From Oscillospiraceae bacterium NTUH-002-81 (GTDB lineage Bacteria > Bacillota > Clostridia > Lachnospirales > Lachnospiraceae): a DNA stretch of 64,000 nt. Of the stretch, positions 36,079 to 45,156 are shown one piece after another (position 1 is the stretch's first letter; the number at the start of each line of letters is the position of its first letter). Below the pieces are notes generated by a model. It saw only the letters and a program-made list of their open reading frames with translations, was not told the DNA's origin and ran no database searches. A program made the position numbers and the translations under genes. The DNA is taken from positions 403,001-467,000 of the forward strand of contig CP136052.1 of assembly GCA_032620915.1 (NCBI GenBank). Direction: 5' to 3'.

Positions 36079-36496
36079 GACACTACGCTGTTTCTCGGAG
36101 GAAAGGAAAAGACCACCCTAAAGGAATTAGCAGAGGTATTGGGGAAAGAAACCATTGACCTGTACAACACCTCGGATACGAGGGGGACGAGCCAGTCCTA
36201 CGGTCTGAATTACCAAAAGACCGGAAAGGAACTGATGAGCCAAGATGAGATTGCTGTCATGGATGGCGGGAAATGTATTATGCAGCTTAGAGGTGTCAGA
36301 CCATTTTTCTCGGATAAATTCGATATAACGAAGCACAAGCGGTACAAAGAGCTGTCCGATTATGACAAGAAAAATGCCTTTGATATGGAACAGTATGTGA
36401 AACATCTGCACCACTTGAAGGTCACAGAAAAGACAAAGGTAGATGAAGCCTTTGAATGCGGGGAGATTTCCCCGGATACAACTGAATAGGAACATT

Positions 36497-36511
36497 TGGA
36501 CACGATGTCCA
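36497..36511. repeat. ICE palindrome copy 5
   Basis: Exact TGGACA-cga-TGTCCA, 8 bp after the virD4 stop codon. Confidence 0.85.
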
Positions 36512-36596
36512 GAGGTACAGGAGTTTTGCGGATAGAAAGCAATGCTCCTTATTTTTTGCAAAAAATAAATTTTCGGAAAGAACGAGGTAACTGAAT

Positions 36597-36812
36597 ATGG
36601 CATTTTTTACATCAGCAGTAACAGGATTAAAGACCGTTGTAACCGCAATCGGAGCAGGCGTGGCAGTATGGGGCGTTATCAATCTTCTTGAGGGATACGG
36701 AAATGATAACCCAGGGGCAAAATCACAAGGGGTCAAGCAGCTCATGGCGGGTGGCGGTATTGTAATTGTGGCACAGACGGTAATTCCGCAGCTTACAAGC
36801 CTGTTTTCCTAA
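36597..36812 (+). CDS. Maff2 family small membrane protein
   Basis: A 71-residue protein with two hydrophobic helices (about residues 10-30 and 48-66) around a glycine-rich loop (LLEGYGNDNPGAKSQGVKQL). This is the Maff2 family, found directly after virD4 in Clostridial ICEs. Its layout resembles VirB2/TrbC pilin-like subunits, so a role in the channel or pilus is inferred. It lies 3 bp before the VirB6-like gene. Confidence 0.8.
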   Translation: MAFFTSAVTGLKTVVTAIGAGVAVWGVINLLEGYGNDNPGAKSQGVKQLMAGGGIVIVAQTVIPQLTSLFS

Positions 36813-36815
36813 GTC

Positions 36816-37688
36816 ATGGGAGCGATTCTCGACAAGATAACTGAATTTATAAAGGAAATACTGCAAGGGTGGGTCATGGACAACCTTACTACGATGTTTA
36901 CAGATGTGAATGATAAGGTCGGAACAATCGCAGGGGAAGTCGGCAGGACACCCAGTTCATGGAACAGCGGAGTGTTTTCTATGATAGAGAACCTTTCGGA
37001 AAATGTGATGATACCCATAGCGGGCATGATCATCAGTGCGATACTCTGCTATGAGCTGATTACAATGGTCATGGATAAGAACAATATGCATGAAGTAGGA
37101 AGCGAGTTCTTTTTCCGTTACCTTATCAAAGCCTGTATCGCTGTGCTGCTTCTCAGCTACACCTTTGACATCACAATGGCGATTTTTGATGTGGGAAACC
37201 ATATCGTGACCAGAGCAGGCGGTATTGTTTCGGGTTCCACTACCATTGATGTGACGGATACCCTAAAAACCATGTTTGACAGTCAGATTGATACAATGGG
37301 CATCGGCGAGCTGATCGGGCTTGGTATCGAAACTATGATTGTCAGCTTATGTATGAAAATCATCTCCCTGCTTATTACCGTCATGCTTTTCGGGAGAATG
37401 ATTGAAATCTACCTTTATATTTCAGTAGCTCCGGTTCCCTTTGCCACATTCAGTAACCGGGAATGGGGCGGTATCGGCAACAATTATATCAAGGGACTGT
37501 GTTCACTGGCGTTTCAGGGATTTTTCATTATGGTATGCGTGGCAATCTATGCGGTGCTGGTATCCGGCATTGCGGTTGCGGACAATCTGCACACAGCACT
37601 GTGGTCGGTGGCAGCTTATACCGTTGTTCTGTGTTTCAGCCTGTTCAAGACAGGTTCCCTTGCGAAATCAATCTGGAATGCTCATTAG
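36816..37688 (+). CDS. VirB6/TrbL-like inner-membrane channel protein (CD0415/CD1112 family)
   Basis: A polytopic membrane protein of 290 residues. Hydrophobic segments lie at about residues 65-90, 105-125, 165-190, 205-225, 232-255 and 262-285. A conserved amphipathic start (LDKITEFIKEILQGWVMDNL) and the segment APVPFATFSNREWGGIGNNYIKG identify the CD0415/CD1112 family of Clostridial ICEs, the equivalent of VirB6/TrbL in the mating-pore inner membrane. It follows Maff2 directly and precedes prgI. Confidence 0.83.
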   Translation: MGAILDKITEFIKEILQGWVMDNLTTMFTDVNDKVGTIAGEVGRTPSSWNSGVFSMIENLSENVMIPIAGMIISAILCYELITMVMDKNNMHEVGSEFFFRYLIKACIAVLLLSYTFDITMAIFDVGNHIVTRAGGIVSGSTTIDVTDTLKTMFDSQIDTMGIGELIGLGIETMIVSLCMKIISLLITVMLFGRMIEIYLYISVAPVPFATFSNREWGGIGNNYIKGLCSLAFQGFFIMVCVAIYAVLVSGIAVADNLHTALWSVAAYTVVLCFSLFKTGSLAKSIWNAH

Positions 37689-37751
37689 AACACATTTCAA
37701 AGAAAGGAGGGAACAGCCGGGGCTTGCAGTATCAGCTCCGGCTGTGATGTT

Positions 37752-38147
37752 ATGGCAATATCCGTAGCAGTGCCAAAGAATTTAAGCGGCATAAAGACAA
37801 AAGTAGCGTTAAATCTGACGAAACGCCAGCTTATTTGCTTCAGCGGTGCAGGTGCGGTAGGGATTCCCTTTTACATTTTTACAAAAGGGTTTATCGGCAC
37901 ACAGGCATCGGCACTTTTGATGGTAGCGGTCATGCTGCCTTTTTTCTTTCTGGCAATGTATGAGAAGGACGGATTTCCGGCAGAGAAGATTCTGTATTTT
38001 ATGATAAGGCAGAAATTCCTCACACCGGGGATTCGTCCCTACAAATCAGAAAATATTTACAGAAGATTAGAAGAAACAGAGCGTATAAAAGAGGAGGTGC
38101 GTAAACTTGAAGAAAAAGCAGGCGGCAGAAAAGCCGGACAGACATAA
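37752..38147 (+). CDS. prgI: PrgI family mating-channel protein
   Basis: A 131-residue membrane protein, the VirB3-like component of Gram-positive conjugation systems. It has the typical start AISVAVPKNLSGIKTKVAL. Two transmembrane helices (about residues 27-46 and 52-70) follow, then YEKDGFPAEKILYFMIRQKF. The C-terminal charged helix overlaps the virB4 start by 41 bp, as usual for this pair, which acts together at the inner membrane. Confidence 0.88.
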   Translation: MAISVAVPKNLSGIKTKVALNLTKRQLICFSGAGAVGIPFYIFTKGFIGTQASALLMVAVMLPFFFLAMYEKDGFPAEKILYFMIRQKFLTPGIRPYKSENIYRRLEETERIKEEVRKLEEKAGGRKAGQT

Positions 38148-40557
38148 GAAAAAAGGAAAAACGAAGCCGGGGCTGACCTTTGTGGAGCGGAGAAGGCTTG
38201 CGGAGTTAAAACACATGCTTGCCGGAACGAATAAAAACGCAGAAAAGCCCACCACAGCACAGAAGACCATTACCTTTCAGAAGATGTACCGGGACGGTAT
38301 CTGTCAGGTCACTTCTGGCTTTTATACGAAAATGGTGGAGTTTTACGATATAAATTATGACCTGCTGGAAATCGAGGATAAGGGGGAAATACTGGAGGAA
38401 TACAGCAGGCTTATCAATTATTTTGACCCGTCTATTAAATTTGAGCTGTTCCTGTTCAACCGACAGGTTAACGAGCAGACCTTAATTGACCAGTTTGACA
38501 TTCCATTGCAGGCAGATGATTTTGATGATATTCGTGAGGAATACACGCAGATGTTAAAGAAACAGGCTGCAAAGGGAAATAACGGTATTATCAAATCAAA
38601 GTATCTGATTTTTGGAATTGAGAGTAAAGGCTTTAAGGAGGCAAGGGCAAAACTTGTCAGCATTGAAGCAGATGTGATTAAAAATTTGACTAATCTGGGC
38701 ACACACGCTAAGAGCCTTGACGGAAAGGAACGTCTGCGTATCCTGCATGAGTATTTTAACCAGGATACTATGGAGCCTTTCCGTTTTTCTTTTAAGGAAC
38801 TGGCGGAGTCGGGAAAAAGTGTGAAAGATTACATCGCTCCGCCGGGATTTGATTTTCGCTATCCGAGTCGTTTTAAGGCGGGAAAAATGTATGGCAGTGT
38901 GCATTATCTGGATATTATTGCCCCGAAGTTTGATGATGAGTTGTTGAAAAAGCTTCTTGATCTGGATGCGAACCTGACTATTACCATGCATATGCAGACA
39001 ATGGATCCGGTCAAGGCGATTAAGATGCTAAAAGGTGCTTTGACGAATATTCAGAAGATGAAGATTGAAGAACAGAAAAAGGCGGTAAGGTCAGGTTATG
39101 ACATGGACATTCTTCCAACGGACATTATCACTTATGAAAAAGATACCCTTGACCTTTTGGACGATTTAAACAGCAGCAATCAGAAAATGGTAAAGATGAC
39201 ATTTCTTCTGACCTGCTATGGCAGAAACAAGCGGGAACTGGAAAATATCACGCAGAGGGTATCCGGCATTATCCAACAGGCGAACTGCAACCTCAGATGT
39301 ATGCAGTATTTACAGGAGCAGGGACTGATGGCATCGGCACCAATCGGGTGCAACGATACGGGAATTGAACGGGATTTGACAACAAAGAGTACCGCTATCT
39401 TAGTACCGTTCTGTACGCAGGAATTATTTATGCCAGCTCCGGCTATTTATTATGGTTTAAATGCCCTTTCCAACAACATGATTATGGCAGACCGGAAACG
39501 GCTTCGTACACCAAACGGTGTGATTCTTGGTACACCGGGAAGTGGTAAGTCTTTTAGTGCAAAGCGTGAGATTCTTTCCTGTTTCCTGATGACAAAGGAC
39601 GATATTGTGGTCTGCGATCCGGAGGGCGAGTATTTTGCCCTTGTGGGAGCATTGCACGGACAGGTGGTAAGGCTGGCAACCAATTCCAAAGATTATTTAA
39701 ATCCGATGGACATTCAGCTTTCCCATAAAGGGGATAAGGAAGCCTTAAAGCTGAAATCCGATTTTATCATTACTCTGTGTGACTTGATTGCCGGAGGAAA
39801 GAACGGTCTGGAAAATGATGAGAAAGGTATCATTGACGAATGTATCCGTCATATTTACGATGCTTATTTTGAAAATCCCGTACCGGAGAATATGCCTATC
39901 CTTGAGGATTTGTATAATGCCCTGTTAGAGCATAAGAACAAAAAGGCAGAACGGATTGCAAACTCCCTTGTGCTATATGTGCATGGTTCGCAGAATTATT
40001 TTAACCACAGGACGAATGTAGACAGTCAGAACCGTATCATGTGCTTTGACATCAGGGACTTGGGAAACCAGTTGAAAGAGCTTGGAATGTTAATCGTACA
40101 GGATGCGGTCTGGAACAGGGTATCGCAGAACCGGGAGCGTAAGATTGCCACCCGCTATTATTGTGATGAGTTCCACCTTTTGCTGAAGGAGAAGCAGACC
40201 GCTATCTATTCGGTGGAAATCTGGAAGCGTTTCCGTAAGTGGGGCGGTATTCCTACGGGGCTGACGCAGAACGTAGGCGATTTTTTGAAGTCGGAGGAAA
40301 TCGAGGGAATCCTCGGCAATTCCGATTTTGTATATCTCCTGAATCAAAATGCAAAGGATCAGGCAATCCTTGCAGATAAGCTGGGATTGTCAGAAAAACA
40401 GCTTGCCCATGTAACCAATTCCGAGCCGGGGTGCGGACTGATTCTGTTTGACAACGTGGTTATTCCGTTCGTAGATAAATATCCGGTAGATACCAAGACC
40501 TTTGCGGTTATGAATACCAAACCAGAGGAAAGTGTAAGGCAGGAGGTAAATGAGTAG
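38107..40557 (+). CDS. virB4: VirB4/TraE-type conjugation ATPase
   Basis: An 816-residue ATPase that powers assembly of the mating channel. The N-terminal VirB4 domain covers about residues 45-440. Walker A is GTPGSGKSFSAKRE (about 475-488), DDIVVCDPEGEYF follows, and a Walker B-like segment TRYYCDEFHLLL lies near residue 685. A later conserved stretch is GGIPTGLTQNVGDFLKS. The start is TTG 38107 with GAGGAGGTG upstream; it overlaps prgI. It is intact and of usual length. Confidence 0.9.
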   Translation: MKKKQAAEKPDRHKKKGKTKPGLTFVERRRLAELKHMLAGTNKNAEKPTTAQKTITFQKMYRDGICQVTSGFYTKMVEFYDINYDLLEIEDKGEILEEYSRLINYFDPSIKFELFLFNRQVNEQTLIDQFDIPLQADDFDDIREEYTQMLKKQAAKGNNGIIKSKYLIFGIESKGFKEARAKLVSIEADVIKNLTNLGTHAKSLDGKERLRILHEYFNQDTMEPFRFSFKELAESGKSVKDYIAPPGFDFRYPSRFKAGKMYGSVHYLDIIAPKFDDELLKKLLDLDANLTITMHMQTMDPVKAIKMLKGALTNIQKMKIEEQKKAVRSGYDMDILPTDIITYEKDTLDLLDDLNSSNQKMVKMTFLLTCYGRNKRELENITQRVSGIIQQANCNLRCMQYLQEQGLMASAPIGCNDTGIERDLTTKSTAILVPFCTQELFMPAPAIYYGLNALSNNMIMADRKRLRTPNGVILGTPGSGKSFSAKREILSCFLMTKDDIVVCDPEGEYFALVGALHGQVVRLATNSKDYLNPMDIQLSHKGDKEALKLKSDFIITLCDLIAGGKNGLENDEKGIIDECIRHIYDAYFENPVPENMPILEDLYNALLEHKNKKAERIANSLVLYVHGSQNYFNHRTNVDSQNRIMCFDIRDLGNQLKELGMLIVQDAVWNRVSQNRERKIATRYYCDEFHLLLKEKQTAIYSVEIWKRFRKWGGIPTGLTQNVGDFLKSEEIEGILGNSDFVYLLNQNAKDQAILADKLGLSEKQLAHVTNSEPGCGLILFDNVVIPFVDKYPVDTKTFAVMNTKPEESVRQEVNE

Positions 40558-40696
40558 TGGCGGAGAAAAAGAAACAGAAACCGGCTGCATTTGCACAGGA
40601 GAAAAAAACCTTTACCGGAGAAATTCCAAAGAAAGCAAACGAGGGTAAAGGTAAAAAATCCGCAGCATATCAGCCGAGAGATGCAGATACCACTTC

Positions 40697-40711
40697 TGGA
40701 CACGATGTCCA
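40697..40711. repeat. ICE palindrome copy 6
   Basis: Exact 15-mer inside the CD1108-type gene, in frame as TSGHDVQRS. Confidence 0.85.
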
Positions 40712-40753
40712 GAGGTCGAAAAATACAAAGAAGTATCAGAAAGCAGATGCTTC

Positions 40754-40768
40754 TGGACAGAATGTCCA
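40754..40768. repeat. ICE palindrome copy 7, variant centre
   Basis: TGGACA-gaa-TGTCCA, in frame as ASGQNVQKS, 42 bp after copy 6. Confidence 0.75.
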
Positions 40769-43167
40769 AAAGTCCGAGGGAGCAGAAGCCGGAGAGAAGT
40801 CTAAAAGCGATTTTATGCAGCCGGACAGCACTTTTACGGAGGAAGCCGGAGAGGAGCAGGGTAGAAAAATTGCCAGCGATGACTACCGCCACAGGGACAC
40901 CTATCATTCGTCACAGAAAAAGGGCAGGTATCAAAGGCGGGAGATAAAGAGCCGGGAGCGAGTAAAGCAATTTGATTTTGAACAGGATTTCCAGACAAAG
41001 GACACTACCTTTACCGAAGAGGCAGAACCGGAATTTCATGGAAGCAAAAAGTTAGACCGACTGCAAAAGAAAGCGGAGAAAGCCAGAAAAAAGACGGAAG
41101 CTGCAAGAAAGAAGATTCCAAAGAAAACGGAGTATTCTCTGGAGCGTGTTTTTGATGAAAAGACGGGCAGAACAAAGTATGTATTGACTTCTGTAAAAAA
41201 AGAGAAACCATTCAAACCGGACAGTCCGGTAAAAAGAGCGGCTGGCAGGGTGGGAATGGAATCTTCTAATTTTGCCCATAGTAAGGTTGCCGAAGTGGAG
41301 AAAGAAAATTCCGGTGTGGAGGCTGCCCACAAGACAGAGCAGAGCGGGGAAGATGTTTACCGCTTTTTCAAAGGGCATTACAAAGGGAAAACGGAAAGAC
41401 GGAGAGCGAAAGCTGCAAAGCTGGAGAAAAAGCAGATGCAGAAAGAGGTCAATTTCCGTTATCAGAAGTTCTTGGAAGAAAATCCGGAAATGCAGGAAAA
41501 GACCATTCAGAAGCAGTTGCAGAAAAGACTGCAAAAGCAGCGTATCAAACGGGAATATGCAAAAGCAAGACGGGCGGGACAGACAGCGAAAGCCGCAAAG
41601 GAAACAGCGGCGAAGTCCGGGAATCTTTTTACAGCGGCAGCCAGAAAGATACAGGAGATTGCATCAAAAAATGTTTCGCTTCTGCTTGCCATAGGAGCCT
41701 TTTCGGTGCTTCTTGTGATGATTATGACAGCAGTATCTTCCTGTGGGGCGATGTTTGCCGGAGGAATCAGTACCACGCTGGCAGGAAGTTATATGAGCGT
41801 TCCGGCAGAAATAGATGCGGCAGATTTAGCTTTTTCTGAACTGGAAAAAGAATTGCAGGCAGAGATTGATGCCATAGAAACCACTTATCCGGATTATGAT
41901 GAGTACCGTTATAATCTGGCATCTATCGGGCATGACCCATTTGCACTGATCAGCTATCTGTCGGCAGTCCATACGGAATTTACTGCAAGTGAGGTACAGG
42001 CAGAAATAGAATATCTGTTTGATGAAATGTATGAGTTGACACTAAATCCTACAGAGGAAACGAGGACAAGGACGGTAACAAAAACAGGCACTCATACGGT
42101 AACAGACCCGGTTACGGGGGAAACAACAGAAGAGGAATACGAGTATGAAGTGGAAGAGGAATATACCGTAACCATTCTGGAAGTGACCCTGACAGCAAAA
42201 GATTTAAACGTAGTAGTTGCCGGACGCATGAATGAGGAGCAGAGAGAAATCTATGCTTTTTATAACCAGACCCACGGGCTGACACAGCAGTTTTATAAGC
42301 CCCTTGATTTATATTGGTACAACTATGTGAGCAGTTATTATGGCTGGCGTATCAATCCGGTCACAGGGCAGGAACAGTTACATCGGGGCGTAGATATTGC
42401 AGTACCTACCGGAACAACCGTATATGCGGCGATGGACGGGACAGTAACTACCGCAACTTATGACAGCTATTACGGAAATTATGTAGTGATTGAAGATGAA
42501 AAAGGCTACTGCACAAAATATGCCCACATGGATACCTTAAATGTCCGGGCAGGACAGAGCGTGACGCATGGAAATGTGATCGGAACAACAGGGAATACGG
42601 GAAGCAGTACCGGAAGTCATTTACATATCGAATGTCTGTATCAGGGGGAATATTATAACCCTCTTTTTTATTTTTGAAGCAGGCACGGATACGCTGTATG
42701 GCGAAACGCCGGGCAGCGGAAGCGGCGGAGGAAATGTGATACCGCCGGATTCCTATGACGATGCAACCGTGCAGGCACTTATGGAAGAAGCGGCGAGATA
42801 TTTAGACTATCCCTATGTATGGGGAGGCTCCAGTCCGTCCACCAGCTTTGACTGTTCCGGTTTTGTCTGCTGGGTATTTACAAACAGCGGTGTCCATAAC
42901 CTGCCACGAACCACAGCACAGGGCATTTATAACCAGTGTACGCCTGTGTCGGCGGCAGATGCAAAGGCGGGGGATATTATCTTTTTTACAGGTACATACA
43001 ATTCGGGCGTACCAGTCAGCCATGTGGGGATTTACTGCGGAAACGGGGTCATGATTCATTGCGGAGATCCAATCAGTTACGCTTCAATCAATTCGTCCTA
43101 TTGGCAGAGCCATTTTTATGCGTTTGGAAGATTATCAGGAAATTAAAATAACAGGAAGTGAGGAACG

Positions 43168-43453
43168 ATGACGAAAGAGAGAATTGTAAAGGAGCTTTCC
43201 AAAGTCCGGGAACAGCTTGCGGGATTGCAGGCGAGGGAGAGGGATTTGGCGGAACAGCTTCAGATGGCAGAGGATGCGGGAGAAGATGAAATTCATTGAA
43301 AAGAATAAAATCTCTCTGGATCGGCTGATTCTGTTAAACAAGGTCAGCGAAGAAGAAATTATGCGTCTGCTGAAAGAAAAAGAGCAGAAAGAAGCAGCAC
43401 AATCAGAAGAAAGGGAGGCTTACAGCCATGAAGAACAGGAAGTTATCATCTAA
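43168..43453 (+). pseudogene. DUF4315 family protein, one +1 frameshift
   Basis: A small coiled-coil protein of 94 residues once the extra G at 43278-43280 is removed: MTKERIVKELSKVREQLAGL, then AEDAEKMKFIEKNKIS and LDRLILLNKVSEEEIMRLL. DUF4315 proteins always lie between the CD1108-type hydrolase and DUF4366 in these ICEs; their function is unknown. GTGAGGAACG precedes ATG 43168. Its end overlaps the DUF4366 start by 26 bp. Confidence 0.78.
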
Positions 43454-45153
43454 GGCAGTTATATCACTGATATTGTCCGCTGTGCTATTTACCATGCCTG
43501 CGGTAGCGTTTTCTGTAAATGGGAACTACGCAATCAGCGCTTTTGCCGAAGAAACAAAAGAAACCGAAGAATCCAAACCGGAGGAAAGTACGGAGCAGAC
43601 ACCCGGCGAAAGTGAAACTGATGTCAGTACGGAGGAAAATACAGAAAACAGTACCGAGGGGAAGCACGGAAGAAACTACGGAGGGCAGCACGGAGGGAAG
43701 CACCGAAGGCGGCACCGAAGAGAATACAGAAGGCAGTACCGATGAAAGCACCGGGGATGGCACTGTATCGGGAAATGATAAACCGGAGCCGGTATGTAAT
43801 TGCGAAGATCAATGCGGTGCGTATGAGTATGACAAAAACTGTCCCGTCTGCGTCACAGATTATAAGCTCTGTACCTATAAAAAACCGAATGTGAGTATCA
43901 AAATCAGACAGCCGGAGGAGTGGCATAATGACATTGTTTCCGTTTCTTTCAGTGTAAAAGATACCGCAGATACGGGGAATTTTGAAATCGCAAAGATAGA
44001 GGCAAAGGTAGGGCAGAATGGAAGCTGGACAGATGTGACGGAGGAAAAGAAATTAAGGATTTCCGAGAACTGTACCGTGTATGTGCTTGTCACAGACCAG
44101 AAAGGCAATACCTATGAGAAGAACCGTGCCATAAAGTGCTTTGATACCGTAAAGCCGACCTTAAATGCGGCAGTCAGTGACGGGCTTTTAAGCATACAGG
44201 TACATGATACGGATTCCGGTGCAAAGGCGGTATATGTCAATGGATATGAGTTTACAGATCTGACGGGCGGTACGTTAAATATCCGCCTCCAGCAGTTTGA
44301 CGCAGGGTATGAGTATTTTACCATTTCTGCAATGGACAATGCCGGAAATATGTCTGAGGTTTATAAAACGAAAAATCCGTACTATAAAGACCCTGCCGAT
44401 ACCAGTGATGGGAATCCGGCGGAGCAGCTCCCGGAGAGTGCGACCCCGACGAAACCGGGGAGTGCTACGGGAACCGTGACGGAGCATACCAAAACAGACA
44501 GTAACGGAAATACCACATCACAGACAAGTCCTGCCGAACAGAAAAAGCAGGCAATGAAAGAAGCTGCGGAGGCAGAAAGCGGGAAAACAGAAAGTACGGA
44601 AAAATCCGGTCAGGGCAAGGAGTTTTATACTATTCAGACCGCCACGGAGAAAGTTTTCTATCTGATTATTGACCGGGACGGAGAGGAAGAAATGGTATAT
44701 TTTTTGACTGAGGTTACGGAAAATGACCTGTTAAATGCAACTTCCGATAACAGTGAAACCTTGCCGAAAAATTCCGCTGCGTTGGAATCTGCAATTCCGA
44801 ATGGGGAGAGTGCATTGCCAAACAACAACGGAGAGCAGGCAGATACAGAGGGAAAGGAAACGGAAACAGAAAAAGGTACGGAAGGTGCAGAGAGTACGGG
44901 AAATACAGAGGAAACCGAACCGGAGCCGGAAGTGAAAGAAGCACCGAATCCGATGATTTCGTATGTGCTGATTGGTAGTCTTGCCTTAATCGTTATCGGA
45001 GCTGCTTATTATTTTAAGGTTGTCCGCAAGAAAAAAGAGGACTTTATCGAGGACGAAGATGAAGATGAGGAAGATAACGAGGAGTATGAAAACGAAGATG
45101 AGGAATCGGAGGAAGATACGGAAGAAGATTTCTTTGACGAACAGGAGGAATAA
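43428..45153 (+). pseudogene. DUF4366 cell-surface protein, one +1 frameshift
   Basis: A secreted, membrane-anchored protein of 574 residues. The signal peptide is residues 1 to about 40 (SSKAVISLILSAVLFTMPAV). A Thr/Glu/Ser-rich stalk with TEGS repeats follows, and a G4 run at 43658-43661 within it is one base too long. Then come a cysteine-bearing segment (CNCEDQCGAYEYDKNCPVC), Ig-like beta domains (about 115-260) and the DUF4366 domain (EFYTIQTATEKVFYLIIDRD). A transmembrane helix (SYVLIGSLALIVIGAAYYFK) and a strongly acidic tail end the protein. It is probably a surface part of the mating apparatus. Confidence 0.82.
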
Positions 45154-45156
45154 GGT

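Larger units (their letters stand above)
29318..36489 (+). pseudogene. virD4: VirD4/TcpA-type coupling protein, split by two group II introns and one +1 frameshift
   Basis: Type IV coupling ATPase that brings the relaxase-DNA complex to the mating channel. Exon 1 (29318-30624) has N-terminal membrane helices (about residues 37-55 and 85-105) and the Walker A GGSGSGKTRF near residue 168. An A6 run at about 30345-30350 carries one extra base. Exon 2 (33432-33568) and exon 3 (36079-36489) supply the rest. Joining them gives FAN-IGQIPQFEKLIATIRS and DTIEGNC-DTTLFLGGKEKTT, which read as normal VirD4 sequence. Exon lengths 1307 (less 1), 137 and 411 sum to 618 codons. Excision of both introns therefore restores a protein of 617 residues. 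It overlaps pcfB by 4 bp. Confidence 0.88.
40557..43146 (+). pseudogene. CD1108-type M23 peptidase plus NlpC/P60 wall hydrolase, one +1 frameshift
   Basis: Conjugation-associated peptidoglycan hydrolase that opens a hole for the mating channel. From GTG 40557 (overlapping the virB4 stop), a long charged cytoplasmic region (about residues 1-365, coiled coil at about 165-350) leads to one membrane helix (about 371-395). An extracellular spacer, an M23 endopeptidase (about 590-705; HRGVDIAV and HLHIE) and an NlpC/P60 domain (about 740-862; SFDCSGFVC Cys, VSHVGIY His) follow. The T5 run at 42671-42675 has one base too many; removing it fuses FYFEAGTDTLYGETPG into the NlpC part, giving 862 residues. 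Two palindrome copies lie in frame in the N-terminal linker (TSGHDVQRS, ASGQNVQKS). Confidence 0.85.

Noticed and set aside
36139..36489. Independent small gene after intron 2
   Set aside because: It is the C-terminal exon of virD4; its sequence continues the coupling-protein frame from 36079.
42736..43146. Stand-alone NlpC/P60 protein
   Set aside because: It lacks a signal peptide and ribosome site and joins the M23 domain after removing one T, as in CD1108-type proteins.
43620..43770. Possible CRISPR-like or tandem DNA repeat in the DUF4366 gene
   Set aside because: The short repeats encode a Thr/Glu/Gly/Ser surface stalk in frame. There are no regular spacers and no cas genes in the window.
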